Shown here piece by piece: positions 52,674-62,016 of a stretch of 64,000 nt of DNA (the first letter of the stretch is position 1; every line of letters starts with the position of its first letter). The translations under genes were made by a program, and so were the position numbers. The stretch is taken from positions 496,001 through 560,000 of the forward strand of contig JACJYS010000001.1 of the NCBI GenBank assembly GCA_020635995.1, given 5' to 3'. This DNA comes from Chitinophagales bacterium (lineage in GTDB: Bacteria > Bacteroidota > Bacteroidia > Chitinophagales > UBA8649). The notes beneath the pieces were generated by a model. That model saw only the letters and a list, made by a program, of their open reading frames with translations. It was not told where the DNA came from and did not search any database.

Positions 52674-53732
52674 ATGAAAAAAAATTACCTTTTTTTAGCA
52701 TTTTTTTCCCTTGCAATTTTTGGACTAAAAGCTCAAGATGTACACTTTTCGCAGTATTATACTTTTGCACAAGCCTTAAACCCTGCATTAACCGGAAATT
52801 TTGATGGCTCATATAGAGTAGCTGTCATTTATAGAAACCAATGGAGCTCATTTTTAAATAAAAATGCGTTTGTTACGCCAGGTGCTGCTGTTGATTTACC
52901 TTTGTTTGAAGGGCAATTAAAACACGATAAACTCGGTTTGGGTATAATGTTTTATAATGATAGAATAGGAGAAGCTTCGTTAACTACCAATAATGTAGCA
53001 TTATCATTAGCTTATCATAAAGGATTGGGAAAGCAAGGAAATCATAGAATATCATTGGGTGCTCAGGTGGCTTTTGTGCAAAGAGGAATGGATAGAGATA
53101 GTTATGTTTTTTATGATCAATTTGATGTTATTAGCCATAGCGGAATGGGAACAAGTCAAGAATTTGATGTAAATTCTTTTGACAGAGGTTCTTTCTTTTA
53201 TTTTGATTATAATTTTGGATTATACTGGAAATCTAAATTTACTAAACGATTTGGTATGCAAGGTGGATTTGCAGTTTCTCACATGAGTCAGCCAAAACAA
53301 TGGTTTATTTCAGAAAACAATAACATATATTTACATAGAAAATATCAGGGAGATTTAGGTTTACAAATATTTTTAGATAAAAATTTAAAATTAGCTTTAG
53401 AGCCGGATGTGTTATATCAAAAACAAGGCGAAGCCCAAATGATATTAGCAGGAGGTGCTTTGGGGTATTACTTTAACTCTGGATTTAGAAACAAAACAAG
53501 TATTCATGTAGGTTCAAGATATAGAATAAGTCCTGTAAATGGAGATGCTGTGGTAGTATTAACACAAGTAGAATTTAGAAACTTTAGAGTAGGAGGTTCT
53601 TATGATGTTAATTTATCTAATTTGAAAAATTCATCAAACTTAAAAGGAGCATTTGAAGTATCATTAACCTACACAGGCGAAAGTATAAGAAGCTTTAAAG
53701 CTAATAAGTCATTACCGGCACGTAGATTCTAA
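52674..53732 (+). CDS. PorP/SprF-family T9SS outer-membrane protein
   Basis: A 352-residue beta-barrel with signal peptide (ending GLKAQ). The family start HFSQYYTFAQALNPALTG and IYRNQW match the copy at 38845; the end FEVSLTYTGES is also shared. It is followed after 20 bp by a PorE-like OmpA protein, the usual pairing in this phylum. Together they may tie a T9SS component or a type B cargo to the cell wall. Confidence 0.9.
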   Translation: MKKNYLFLAFFSLAIFGLKAQDVHFSQYYTFAQALNPALTGNFDGSYRVAVIYRNQWSSFLNKNAFVTPGAAVDLPLFEGQLKHDKLGLGIMFYNDRIGEASLTTNNVALSLAYHKGLGKQGNHRISLGAQVAFVQRGMDRDSYVFYDQFDVISHSGMGTSQEFDVNSFDRGSFFYFDYNFGLYWKSKFTKRFGMQGGFAVSHMSQPKQWFISENNNIYLHRKYQGDLGLQIFLDKNLKLALEPDVLYQKQGEAQMILAGGALGYYFNSGFRNKTSIHVGSRYRISPVNGDAVVVLTQVEFRNFRVGGSYDVNLSNLKNSSNLKGAFEVSLTYTGESIRSFKANKSLPARRF

Positions 53733-53752
53733 ACCTAAAACATTCCTCTTTT

Positions 53753-56071
53753 ATGAAAAAAATTGTAGCAATACTTATTGGTGCTTTGTTTATAAGTTCT
53801 TTTACTTTTGCCCAAATAGATAAAGAAAAAGCATTAAAGCCACGAGTTGAACAAAAGTTGGCGGATTTACTATATGCTCAAAGCCATTATTATTCGGCAT
53901 CGGAGTATTACAAAGAAGTTATTAGGTCAAAACCAGAGTGGCGTTATCCAAGATATTGGTTAGCTATGTCAACATTAAAAGCTAATGACTATGAAAACGC
54001 AGTTAAATACTTTAAAAGTTTTGACCAGCAAAGATTACCCGATAAAAAGAAAAAAATTAAACGAATAGAAAAGGAAAATAAGGAAATTTATGGATTATCT
54101 GACTATTACTATGGTGTGGCTTTAAAACACGTAGGGCAGTATGACGATGCCATAAAAAGATTTCAAAAGTTTAAATCTGCTTACGATTTAAAAGATAAAG
54201 ATGAGTGGTCTAAAAAAGCATTAAATGAAATAAAAGGAGCAGAATGGGCTATTGCTAATCCAGGTACTAAAAAAGTAAAAGTTAAATCTTTGGGCGATTT
54301 AATAAATACAGGCTATGAAGATGCAGGACCAATGCCCATTAATGATTCTACAATGTACTATACTTCATTGCAAGAAAATGATTTAATATTTGTAAATAAT
54401 AGAAAAGATATTCCTCCTTATAGATTATATCAATCTACTAAAGTAGATGGACAATGGCAAAAAGGAAAAGAACTGCCTACTGTTTTGCAGGATAAAAAAT
54501 TTGGGACAACTAATGCCGCTTTATCAGAAGATGGCAATAGACTTTATTTCTGCAAATGTTATAATAATGAGATTGATGAAATAATATGTAACATGTTTTT
54601 ATCGGAAAAAACAAAAGGTGGCAAATGGGGCGAAGCTGTTAAATTGAACGAATCTATAAATAATCCAAAATATACAAGTACACAGCCTACAGTAAGATCT
54701 TCTGGCGATGATATGGAGATAGTTTACTTTGTGAGCGATAGAGAAGGTGGTGTAGGCGGAATGGATATTTGGTATTTTATAAGAACCGCCAAAGGAGATT
54801 TTAAAGGTCCCAAATTGCTTAAAGGTGGAATTAACACAGTAGGTGATGAACTTACACCTTTTTATGACAACTCTAATGAGAAATTTTATTTTAGTAGTAA
54901 TGGACATCCTTCTATAGGCGGGTTTGATATTTTTGCCAGTACAGAAAACGAAGAATTAGGCTGGACAGAGCCCGAAAATGTTGGTATTCCAATTAACTCT
55001 ACTGCCGATGATTTATATTATAGAAGAGAAAGTGGAAAAACCAGCGGATATTTAGTGTCAAACAGAGATGGAACTACTAAAATAGACAATAAATATAGAG
55101 GAGATGATATTTACTCTTTTGAAGATTTTAAATACGGCTTAGAAGGTTTTGTATTTAAAGATGAAGGAAAAGGAGAAGAAACCGTAGAAAATGCCATTGT
55201 GAGATTATACAAACTTGATGAAAATGGAGAAGATGTACTGGTAGAAGAATTAACGGATGTTAATGAACAATACTTTTTTAAATTAAAACCAGACCAAGAT
55301 TATAAAGTAGAAGTGGTAAAACCTGGGTATTCAAGTAACTATGAATATATTACTACCAAAAATATTCCTTATGAGGATACATTGAACCAAAATTTATTAG
55401 TTAACAAAACAAACGTTATAGCTTTTGGTAGTTTGTATGCAGATAATGATACACTAAAAAAGAATAAACTTGATGATGCTATATTGGTATTAAATGCTAT
55501 AAATCCAGATGGTTCAAAAACTACTTTAACTACTAAAAAAATGCCGGCAGGTACATTTGATTATAAATTTGACTTAGAAATAGGTAAAAAGTATGAAATA
55601 GATGTAACAAAAGACGGCTATTTTAAAGGAGTAATACCTATAAATACAGCAGGAGTAAACTCTGATAAAATGCAAGCCGATGGCGTTTTATCAAAAATAG
55701 AAGTAGGGAAATCTTATGAGTTAGAAAATATTTTGTACGATTTTGGTAAAGCAACGTTACGTTCAGAATCTAAAGTTGTTTTAGATGATTTAGTAACTAT
55801 TTTAAGAGATAATCCTTCAATTATTATAGAGTTAGCTTCGCATACTGATGCCATAGGCTCTGATGAAGCAAATTTAAAATTATCGCAGGCAAGAGCTCAA
55901 AGCTGCGTAGATTATTTAATAGAAAAGGGAATATCTAAATCAAGACTTTCTGCTAAAGGATATGGCGAAGCCAAACCAATAGCTCCAAATGAAAAACCTG
56001 ACGGTAGCGATAACCCGGAAGGAAGACAGAAAAACAGAAGAACAGAGTTTAGTGTTATAGATAGTTTTTAG
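53753..56071 (+). CDS. PorE-like TPR/PD40/OmpA protein
   Basis: A 772-residue exported protein. Order: signal peptide (to about 20, TFAQ), TPR helices (about 30-160, e.g. ASEYYKEVIRSKPEWRYPRYW), WD40-like PD40 beta-propeller repeats (about 190-450, e.g. YFVSDREGGVGGMDIWYF and FYFSSNGHPSIGGFDIF), one or two carboxypeptidase-regulatory-type beta domains (about 465-640), and an OmpA peptidoglycan-binding domain at the end (ILYDFGKATLRSES, then SHTDAIGSDEANLKLSQARA). The architecture is that of the T9SS PorE family, which anchors the system to peptidoglycan. The 251 bp after it contain no gene that I can see. Confidence 0.92.
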   Translation: MKKIVAILIGALFISSFTFAQIDKEKALKPRVEQKLADLLYAQSHYYSASEYYKEVIRSKPEWRYPRYWLAMSTLKANDYENAVKYFKSFDQQRLPDKKKKIKRIEKENKEIYGLSDYYYGVALKHVGQYDDAIKRFQKFKSAYDLKDKDEWSKKALNEIKGAEWAIANPGTKKVKVKSLGDLINTGYEDAGPMPINDSTMYYTSLQENDLIFVNNRKDIPPYRLYQSTKVDGQWQKGKELPTVLQDKKFGTTNAALSEDGNRLYFCKCYNNEIDEIICNMFLSEKTKGGKWGEAVKLNESINNPKYTSTQPTVRSSGDDMEIVYFVSDREGGVGGMDIWYFIRTAKGDFKGPKLLKGGINTVGDELTPFYDNSNEKFYFSSNGHPSIGGFDIFASTENEELGWTEPENVGIPINSTADDLYYRRESGKTSGYLVSNRDGTTKIDNKYRGDDIYSFEDFKYGLEGFVFKDEGKGEETVENAIVRLYKLDENGEDVLVEELTDVNEQYFFKLKPDQDYKVEVVKPGYSSNYEYITTKNIPYEDTLNQNLLVNKTNVIAFGSLYADNDTLKKNKLDDAILVLNAINPDGSKTTLTTKKMPAGTFDYKFDLEIGKKYEIDVTKDGYFKGVIPINTAGVNSDKMQADGVLSKIEVGKSYELENILYDFGKATLRSESKVVLDDLVTILRDNPSIIIELASHTDAIGSDEANLKLSQARAQSCVDYLIEKGISKSRLSAKGYGEAKPIAPNEKPDGSDNPEGRQKNRRTEFSVIDSF

Positions 56072-56322
56072 GTTTCATTTAGTTTTATTCATAACCTTTC
56101 TTTCCTAAAGTGCAATATTTTGGGGAATATGTGTTGTCCATATTCTTCTATAAATAAGGCAATGAATGTGCAAAAGTTGGTGTTTAATCAGCTATAATTC
56201 AAATATTTTTTTTCTATAAAAAATATGTATAATTGGTTTATATATACTATGTGCAAATTAATATGCGTTAATTTATAAAAGCATCAATATTTTCTTATTC
56301 TTTAAAAAATAAATTAAAGCTT

Positions 56323-57012
56323 ATGAATACGCTAAAAAAAAGTATAGTATTACTCTTGTTTTCGGTTTTGTGCTTTAGTCAACTTTTAGCACAAGATTCT
56401 CTTGCCACCAAGAAAAAGCAAAGAGATATACCCCTGCGTTCTCAAGGTGGATATTTTTCATTAGGTGTTAGAAGTACCATTAGTAGTTTTTCTCATGGGA
56501 ATATGAAAGGTGTGGGCATAGGTGCAGGAGGGCATTTTAGACTACAACTTATAGATAGACTAAATACCGAATGGTTTGCCGATGTTTTTTCTAATAATAT
56601 TGACAATAAAGCACATCGTTTTGATTATCACATAGGGTGGAGTGTTATGTTTTATTTATTGAATCCCAACGAGTTTAATAGAAAATTTACGCCTTATATT
56701 ATGGCAGGTCATTGTTTTGATTTGTCGGTAGTGAAAATAAATGGCGAAAATGGACAAAAGGCTTCTCGATTTAGTTCGGCAGTGCAAGCAGGAGTGGGAT
56801 GTAGTTATAATATTAATCCAAAATTTGACATTACACTTTCTACCCAATATATGCTTCATTTAGGTGAAGAACTGGATGTACACGAACATTCAGACGGAAG
56901 TATGTTTATTGAATCGCACAAGCATGCGGGCTGGGAAGGTCATCTGCTAGTAAGTTTAAGTGTTAATTATAAAATAGTAAAGCTATGGAAACGAGAGAGA
57001 AAACAAATGTAA
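56323..57012 (+). CDS. Outer-membrane beta-barrel protein of unknown function
   Basis: A 229-residue protein with signal peptide (ending QLLAQ) and alternating beta strands (FSLGVRSTISSFS, FYLLNPNEFNRKFTPYIMAG), ending YKIVKLWKRER. The predicted fold is a small OmpW/OmpX-like barrel. A His-rich patch lies late (DVHEHSDGSMFIESHKHAG). I do not recognise the family. Its end overlaps the next gene by 28 bp. Confidence 0.7.
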   Translation: MNTLKKSIVLLLFSVLCFSQLLAQDSLATKKKQRDIPLRSQGGYFSLGVRSTISSFSHGNMKGVGIGAGGHFRLQLIDRLNTEWFADVFSNNIDNKAHRFDYHIGWSVMFYLLNPNEFNRKFTPYIMAGHCFDLSVVKINGENGQKASRFSSAVQAGVGCSYNINPKFDITLSTQYMLHLGEELDVHEHSDGSMFIESHKHAGWEGHLLVSLSVNYKIVKLWKRERKQM

Positions 57013-57638
57013 TTATAGCATTGTGCACTGTGTTTTTGCTACAATTTTTTGTGCCTCATATTAATGCTCAAAAAATATGGGAAGTACGAAAAGGAACAAT
57101 AAGGGCACAAGGAAATTTAGCTCCGGGGTATTTATTTTCTCAAAAACATTTTGCAGCTTATGTTACCGGAGATATGGATTTATTTTTAGACGACCGAGCT
57201 GCTTTTACAGGGTCAGTTTGGGTGTCTTTTAATACTGCCCCCGAAAATAAAGAGGGCTTACGGGCTAATCATTCCCTTTTTGGAGGTATGAATTACCACT
57301 TTTTAAAGCCTCAAAGATTTGACCCTTATGTGGGATTAACTCCGGGTGTGGCTTTGGTTAGGTCAGCGTATTATGACGATAGTTATACTTTAACAAAAAG
57401 TAATTTTTCTATTGCTCCACTTATTTCTTTATATACAGGTTTTAATTACTATGTGGGTAGTTTTTTTCATTTTTTTGTTAAAGCACAAGGTGTTGTAGGT
57501 CAAACATTTGGAAATGCACCAAGTCCAAGCAGGCTTGACGAATTAAAAGTTACATTAGGTTTAGGTTGGAATTTTAGAGCTTGGAAACCGAAGAAAACCG
57601 ATGTATGGAAACAGAAAAAACAAAGTGTCAAAATATAA
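56985..57638 (+). CDS. Outer-membrane beta-barrel protein of unknown function, second of a pair
   Basis: A 217-residue protein with signal peptide (FFVPHINAQ) and beta-rich body (GGMNYHFLKPQRFDPYVGLT, YTGFNYYVGSFFHFFV). The gene begins inside the end of the previous one in another frame, a 28-bp overlap. The Met at 56985 gives a hydrophobic segment after a charged stretch, as expected. It probably works with the neighbour; the function is unknown. It converges with nadB across 3 bp. Confidence 0.7.
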   Translation: METREKTNVIIALCTVFLLQFFVPHINAQKIWEVRKGTIRAQGNLAPGYLFSQKHFAAYVTGDMDLFLDDRAAFTGSVWVSFNTAPENKEGLRANHSLFGGMNYHFLKPQRFDPYVGLTPGVALVRSAYYDDSYTLTKSNFSIAPLISLYTGFNYYVGSFFHFFVKAQGVVGQTFGNAPSPSRLDELKVTLGLGWNFRAWKPKKTDVWKQKKQSVKI

Positions 57639-57641
57639 AAT

Positions 57642-59192
57642 TTAGTGGAGTTTTTTCTCCTTAATATTGTCTAAATTATAGAATCCACCTTTGTTTACTT
57701 TTCTTTTAATTGATTGATTTATAATTAGAAAAGCAACGTTTATCATATTTCTTAATTCGCAAAGTGGAAGTGTTGTTTTATGTTTCTTATATAGTTGCTC
57801 AACTTCTTCAGATAGTTGATTTACATCTTTAGCGGCAGTTTGTAAATCTTTATTGTTTCTAATAATACCTACTTTATTTCTCATTAAAGATTGAAGTTTT
57901 TCTTTGTAATTATCTACAATGTCATTTGATAGTAATTCAGTATTGTTGTTCGTTAAATTTATAATTTCAATGGCAGAATTACTTTCTTTTTTATTGCTAA
58001 GACTTAAAAAAATATTATGAGCAAAAACAATAGCTTCTAACAATGAATTGGAAGCTAATCTGTTAGCCCCGTGCAATCCTGTTCTGCTACACTCACCACA
58101 GGCGTATAAATTTTTAATAGAGCTTTCGCCAAATTTATTTACATCTATTCCTCCGCATATATAATGAGCAACAGGAACCACAGGAATCCAATCTTTTTCA
58201 ATATCAATATTTTCGCTTAAGCATTTTGAGTAAATGTTAGGGAAATGAGATTTGAATTGACTAATATTAAGATGAGTGCAATCTATATAAACACAGGAAT
58301 CTCCAGAATTTTTAAGTTCGTTGTATATACTTTGCGAAACAATATCTCTTGAAGCTAATTCTGCTCTTTTATCATAGTTAAGCATAAATCTTTCGCCATT
58401 TTTATTTCTTAAATAAGCTCCAAATCCTCTTACTGCCTCTGAAATTAGGAAAGCCGTTTTATTATTTTTATCGTAAAATGCCGTAGGGTGAAATTGTACA
58501 AATTCCATATCAGAAATTTTGGCATTAATACGAAAAGCCATGGCTATACCATCTCCTGTTGCTATTATTGGGTTAGTGGTATGTCCATACACTTGCCCTA
58601 TTCCACCCGTAGCTAATACGGTATTGTCTGCTTTAACAGTAATAATATTTCCCGTTTTTTGGTCTAAAATATATGCACCAAAGCAAGAAGATTTTTTAGC
58701 ATTTTTACTACTTATTAAATCTACGGCAAAATGATGTGTCAGTATAGAAATATTAGGAGATAGATGTACTTGTTTTAGTAATGTTCTTTCAATTTCATAA
58801 CCGGTTATATCCTTGTGGTGTAAAATTCTGTTTTCCGAATGACCGCCTTCTTTTCCTAAGTTGAAATCGCCATTATAATTTTTATCAAAATGAGTACCCC
58901 AAGTTAGCAATTCATCTAATCTTTTATTACCATCTTTAACTACCATTTCTACAATATCTCTATCGCATAAATCATCTCCGGCAATTAAGGTATCTTCTAT
59001 ATGTTTTTTGTAAGAATCTTTAGTTTTATCGGTTACTACAGCAATGCCACCTTGAGCATATTTAGTGTTAGATTCATCTTCATTGGCTTTGGTAACTACC
59101 GTTATTGTTCGTTCAGGAAATTTTTCTGCCAGTTTTAAAGAAAGCGTTAGCCCTGCAATACCAGAGCCTATTATTAAATAATTTGTTTCCAT
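57642..59192 (-). CDS. nadB: L-aspartate oxidase
   Basis: A 516-residue FAD enzyme that oxidises aspartate to iminoaspartate. The FAD site is YLIIGSGIAGLTLSLKLAE, the NadB motif KYAQGGIAVV is present, the capping domain includes EFVQFHPTAFY, and the C-terminal FAD site reads CGECSRTGLHGANRLASNSL. It passes its product to NadA, whose gene lies 3 bp upstream. Confidence 0.95.
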   Translation of the reverse strand: METNYLIIGSGIAGLTLSLKLAEKFPERTITVVTKANEDESNTKYAQGGIAVVTDKTKDSYKKHIEDTLIAGDDLCDRDIVEMVVKDGNKRLDELLTWGTHFDKNYNGDFNLGKEGGHSENRILHHKDITGYEIERTLLKQVHLSPNISILTHHFAVDLISSKNAKKSSCFGAYILDQKTGNIITVKADNTVLATGGIGQVYGHTTNPIIATGDGIAMAFRINAKISDMEFVQFHPTAFYDKNNKTAFLISEAVRGFGAYLRNKNGERFMLNYDKRAELASRDIVSQSIYNELKNSGDSCVYIDCTHLNISQFKSHFPNIYSKCLSENIDIEKDWIPVVPVAHYICGGIDVNKFGESSIKNLYACGECSRTGLHGANRLASNSLLEAIVFAHNIFLSLSNKKESNSAIEIINLTNNNTELLSNDIVDNYKEKLQSLMRNKVGIIRNNKDLQTAAKDVNQLSEEVEQLYKKHKTTLPLCELRNMINVAFLIINQSIKRKVNKGGFYNLDNIKEKKLH

Positions 59193-59195
59193 TTT

Positions 59196-60119
59196 TTATG
59201 AAAATTCTAACATTCTTTGAATAGGTACTAATGCTTTTTTTATTACTTTTTTAGGTACGGTAATTTGTGGTGTTTCATATTTTAAGCAATCATAAAGCTT
59301 TTGCATTGTATTCATTTTCATGTATTTACACTCACTGCAAGCACAAGTATTATTTTCAAATGAAGGAGCTGGTATTAGTTTAGAATTAGGAACTTCTTTT
59401 TGCATTTTATGCAAAATACCTGCTTCAGTGGCTACTATATAATTTTCATTAGGGTGCGATTTTACATAGTTTATCATACCGGCAGTAGAACCAACATAGG
59501 TTGCTAATTGAAGCACAGGCTCTTCCGATTCCGGGTGAGCAATAATAATATGTTCGGGATTTTCTTCTTTAAGTTTATGTAGTTTTTCTAACGAAAAAGC
59601 TTCATGAACCATACAACTTCCGTCCCAAATAAGCATTTTTCTTCCTGTTAGTTTTTCTATATATTTTCCAAGATTTTTATCGGGAGCAAATATAATTGGT
59701 TTGTCTTCCGGAATAGATTGTACTATTTTTAAAGCATTGGAAGATGTGCAAATAATATCGCTAAGTGCTTTAACTTCTGCTGAGCAATTAACATAAGTGA
59801 TGACAAGGTGGTCAGGGTGTTCTTTAGTAAATTTCTCAAATTTATCTGGCGGACAAGAATCGGCAAGAGAGCAACCTGCGTTTAAATCGGGCAATAATAC
59901 TTTTTTATTGGGATTTAAAATTTTAGCTGTTTCAGCCATAAAATGTACTCCTGCAAACACAATGGTTTCAGCATCCGTTTCCGCTGCTTTTTGCGAAAGT
60001 CCTAAACTGTCGTCTACATAATCGGCAATATCTTGTATTTCAGGTACTTGATAATAATGTGCTAATATGATAGCATTTTTTTCTTTTTTTAAAAGCTTGA
60101 TTTCTTTTTTGATGTCCAT
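59196..60119 (-). CDS. nadA: Quinolinate synthase
   Basis: A 307-residue iron-sulfur enzyme that makes quinolinate from iminoaspartate and dihydroxyacetone phosphate. The start AIILAHYYQVPEIQDIADYV is diagnostic. The three cluster Cys are probably in VNCSAEVKA, DGSCMVHEAF and CACSECKYMKMNT. It is the first gene of a nadA-nadB operon. nadC is not in the window. Confidence 0.95.
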   Translation of the reverse strand: MDIKKEIKLLKKEKNAIILAHYYQVPEIQDIADYVDDSLGLSQKAAETDAETIVFAGVHFMAETAKILNPNKKVLLPDLNAGCSLADSCPPDKFEKFTKEHPDHLVITYVNCSAEVKALSDIICTSSNALKIVQSIPEDKPIIFAPDKNLGKYIEKLTGRKMLIWDGSCMVHEAFSLEKLHKLKEENPEHIIIAHPESEEPVLQLATYVGSTAGMINYVKSHPNENYIVATEAGILHKMQKEVPNSKLIPAPSFENNTCACSECKYMKMNTMQKLYDCLKYETPQITVPKKVIKKALVPIQRMLEFS

Positions 60120-60348
60120 TTTTAGAATAATTTATTTATAGATGTATATAAATAGAACAAATAACGGACACAAATATCTTAAATAAAACTGATAAACCTG
60201 TTTTTAGGTATAAAAAAAGAGGACTTTAATACTAATTGTTTTTGTAAAAGGAATTTGGGATTCCGTATAAATTTTTCCGTTTCACTACAAAATTTTAGGA
60301 TGACGCCCCCGATATGATGATTTTTTTGAACTTTTAGTTCAAAAAAAT
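60120..60348. other. nadA upstream region with a perfect 16-bp hairpin
   Basis: No gene is visible. GATGATTTTTTTGAAC (60316-60331), a 5-nt loop TTTTA, and GTTCAAAAAAATCATC (60337-60352) form a perfect stem. Its right arm runs directly into copy 3 of the 390-bp repeat. The nadA promoter must lie in this region, but I see no convincing box. Confidence 0.7.
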
Positions 60349-60736
60349 CATCTCTCCGTTCTTCAAACAGTTTAATTTTTTACGGAGTTTTCGCTTAATG
60401 AGTGCCCCACTTGCAAACTTAAGGTGCACTTTTAACTGACCTTAATCAAAAATACGTTAAGAAATGATGTAAAACAGACATCAAAAATGAATGGAATTAT
60501 AAAACAGTAAACAGACAAATTAGTATGCTCCTAAAAATAAAAATACTTTAGGAAGACTGAAATTGAGCATACATTAATTTGTCCTCGTTTGTTTTATAGC
60601 ATTTTAGTGTTTTTGATTACAGTCTTGACCTTTGGTTACCTTTGTGTCAAGACAAAGGTAAAAGGAATACAAAGTGTAACTAAAATTACTTAAACGTCCT
60701 AAAATACTATCTTTAAGTATAAAGAATTGGTGTAAA
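60349..60736 (+). repeat. Dispersed structured repeat, copy 3
   Basis: This copy aligns over its whole length with 17252-17637, with scattered substitutions. Its last hairpin region differs in a paired way: GTCTTGAC/GTCAAGAC (60622-60629 with 60646-60653) against GTCTTGAT/ATCAAGAC in the others, and ACCTTTGT/ACAAAGGT (60638-60645 with 60652-60659) against ACTTTTGT/ACAAAAGT. The end reads ATTGGTGTAA. It lies antisense to the genes on both sides, between nadA and lysA. Confidence 0.88.
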
Positions 60737-60754
60737 ACAATTTTTAATATTGAA

Positions 60755-61993
60755 CTACATTTCTATTTCTATCATATTCCTTGTTATGTCCTCCATATCT
60801 TCGCGTTTGCGTATTAAATGGTCTTGCCCATTATAAATAAGCACTTCTGCGGGTCTAAAACGCGAGTTGTAATTGCTTGCCATACTCATACCGTAAGCAC
60901 CGGCATTATGAAAAGCTATAATATCGCCTTCATTAACTTCTGCTATTTTTCGGTCGGGAGCCATTGTGTCGCTTTCGCAAATATAGCCCACTACAGAATA
61001 TATACGCTCTATACCTTGTGGGTAGGTTACATTGCTAATTTCATGGTGGGCATTGTATAATTTAGGGCGAAGCAAATGATTCATTCCTGTATCTAAACCT
61101 ACAAATACCGTAGCGGTGGTTTGTTTTACTACATTTACTTTAGCTATAAAAATACCGGATTCACTAACTAAATATTTTCCGGGTTCAAAAAATAAATCTA
61201 ATTCTTTGCCGTAGTTTTTACAAAATTCATTAAATCTTTTGTTTATTTTTTTACCTAATTCATTTACATCTGTAGTAATATCATCATGCCAATAAGAAAC
61301 TTTAAAACCACTTCCTAAATCTATAAAATCTAAATCGGGAAAATCTTGGGCAATATCAAATAAAATTTCTGCTCCACGTATAAACACATCAACATCTAAA
61401 ATATCGCTACCCGTGTGCATGTGCAGTCCTCTTACTTTTAGTTTTGTGTGTTCTACTATTCTCATTACATGACGAAGCTGATGTATAGAAATACCAAATT
61501 TAGAGTCAATATGTCCTGTACTAATTTCGTAATGCCCACCTGCCATTATATGAGGGTTTATTCTTATGCACACAGGAATAGTATTGCCATATTCATGCCC
61601 AAACTGTTCAAGCAAAGGAATATTATCTATGTTAATGATAACACCTTTTTCTACAGCCATTTTAACTTCGGCTAAAGAAACACAGTTGGGCGTGTATATA
61701 ATTTCTTCCGGTTTAAAACCGGCTTTTAATCCTAAAAGCACTTCTTGGTAAGAAACGGTATCTAATCCTGCTCCTGCTTTTTTTAAAAGTTTAAGTACAT
61801 TAATATTACTTAGAGCTTTTGCGGCATATTTTATCTTAGTGTTTTTATTAAAAGCTTTTTTTAGCTTATTGTATTGATTAACAATAACATTGGCATCATA
61901 AATATAAAGTGGTGTGCCGTATTTTTCGGCTAAATCGGTAATTTTTATTCCACCAAAATAACTTTCGTTGTTTTTAACTTCTATCTGTGTCAT
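60755..61993 (-). CDS. lysA: Diaminopimelate decarboxylase
   Basis: A 412-residue fold type III PLP enzyme. The PLP Lys is in KYAAKALSN near residue 60, HMHTGSDI is the barrel motif, GSGFKVSYW stands in place of the usual GGGLG Gly loop, and the partner-site residues are in ICESDTMAP and FHNAGAYGMSMASNYNSR. It makes lysine from meso-DAP in the last step of the pathway. By motif it could also act on another amino acid, but DAP is most likely. Its end faces copy 3 of the 390-bp repeat. Confidence 0.9.
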   Translation of the reverse strand: MTQIEVKNNESYFGGIKITDLAEKYGTPLYIYDANVIVNQYNKLKKAFNKNTKIKYAAKALSNINVLKLLKKAGAGLDTVSYQEVLLGLKAGFKPEEIIYTPNCVSLAEVKMAVEKGVIINIDNIPLLEQFGHEYGNTIPVCIRINPHIMAGGHYEISTGHIDSKFGISIHQLRHVMRIVEHTKLKVRGLHMHTGSDILDVDVFIRGAEILFDIAQDFPDLDFIDLGSGFKVSYWHDDITTDVNELGKKINKRFNEFCKNYGKELDLFFEPGKYLVSESGIFIAKVNVVKQTTATVFVGLDTGMNHLLRPKLYNAHHEISNVTYPQGIERIYSVVGYICESDTMAPDRKIAEVNEGDIIAFHNAGAYGMSMASNYNSRFRPAEVLIYNGQDHLIRKREDMEDITRNMIEIEM

Positions 61994-62016
61994 AAGCGTG
62001 CAAAGGTAATATCAAA

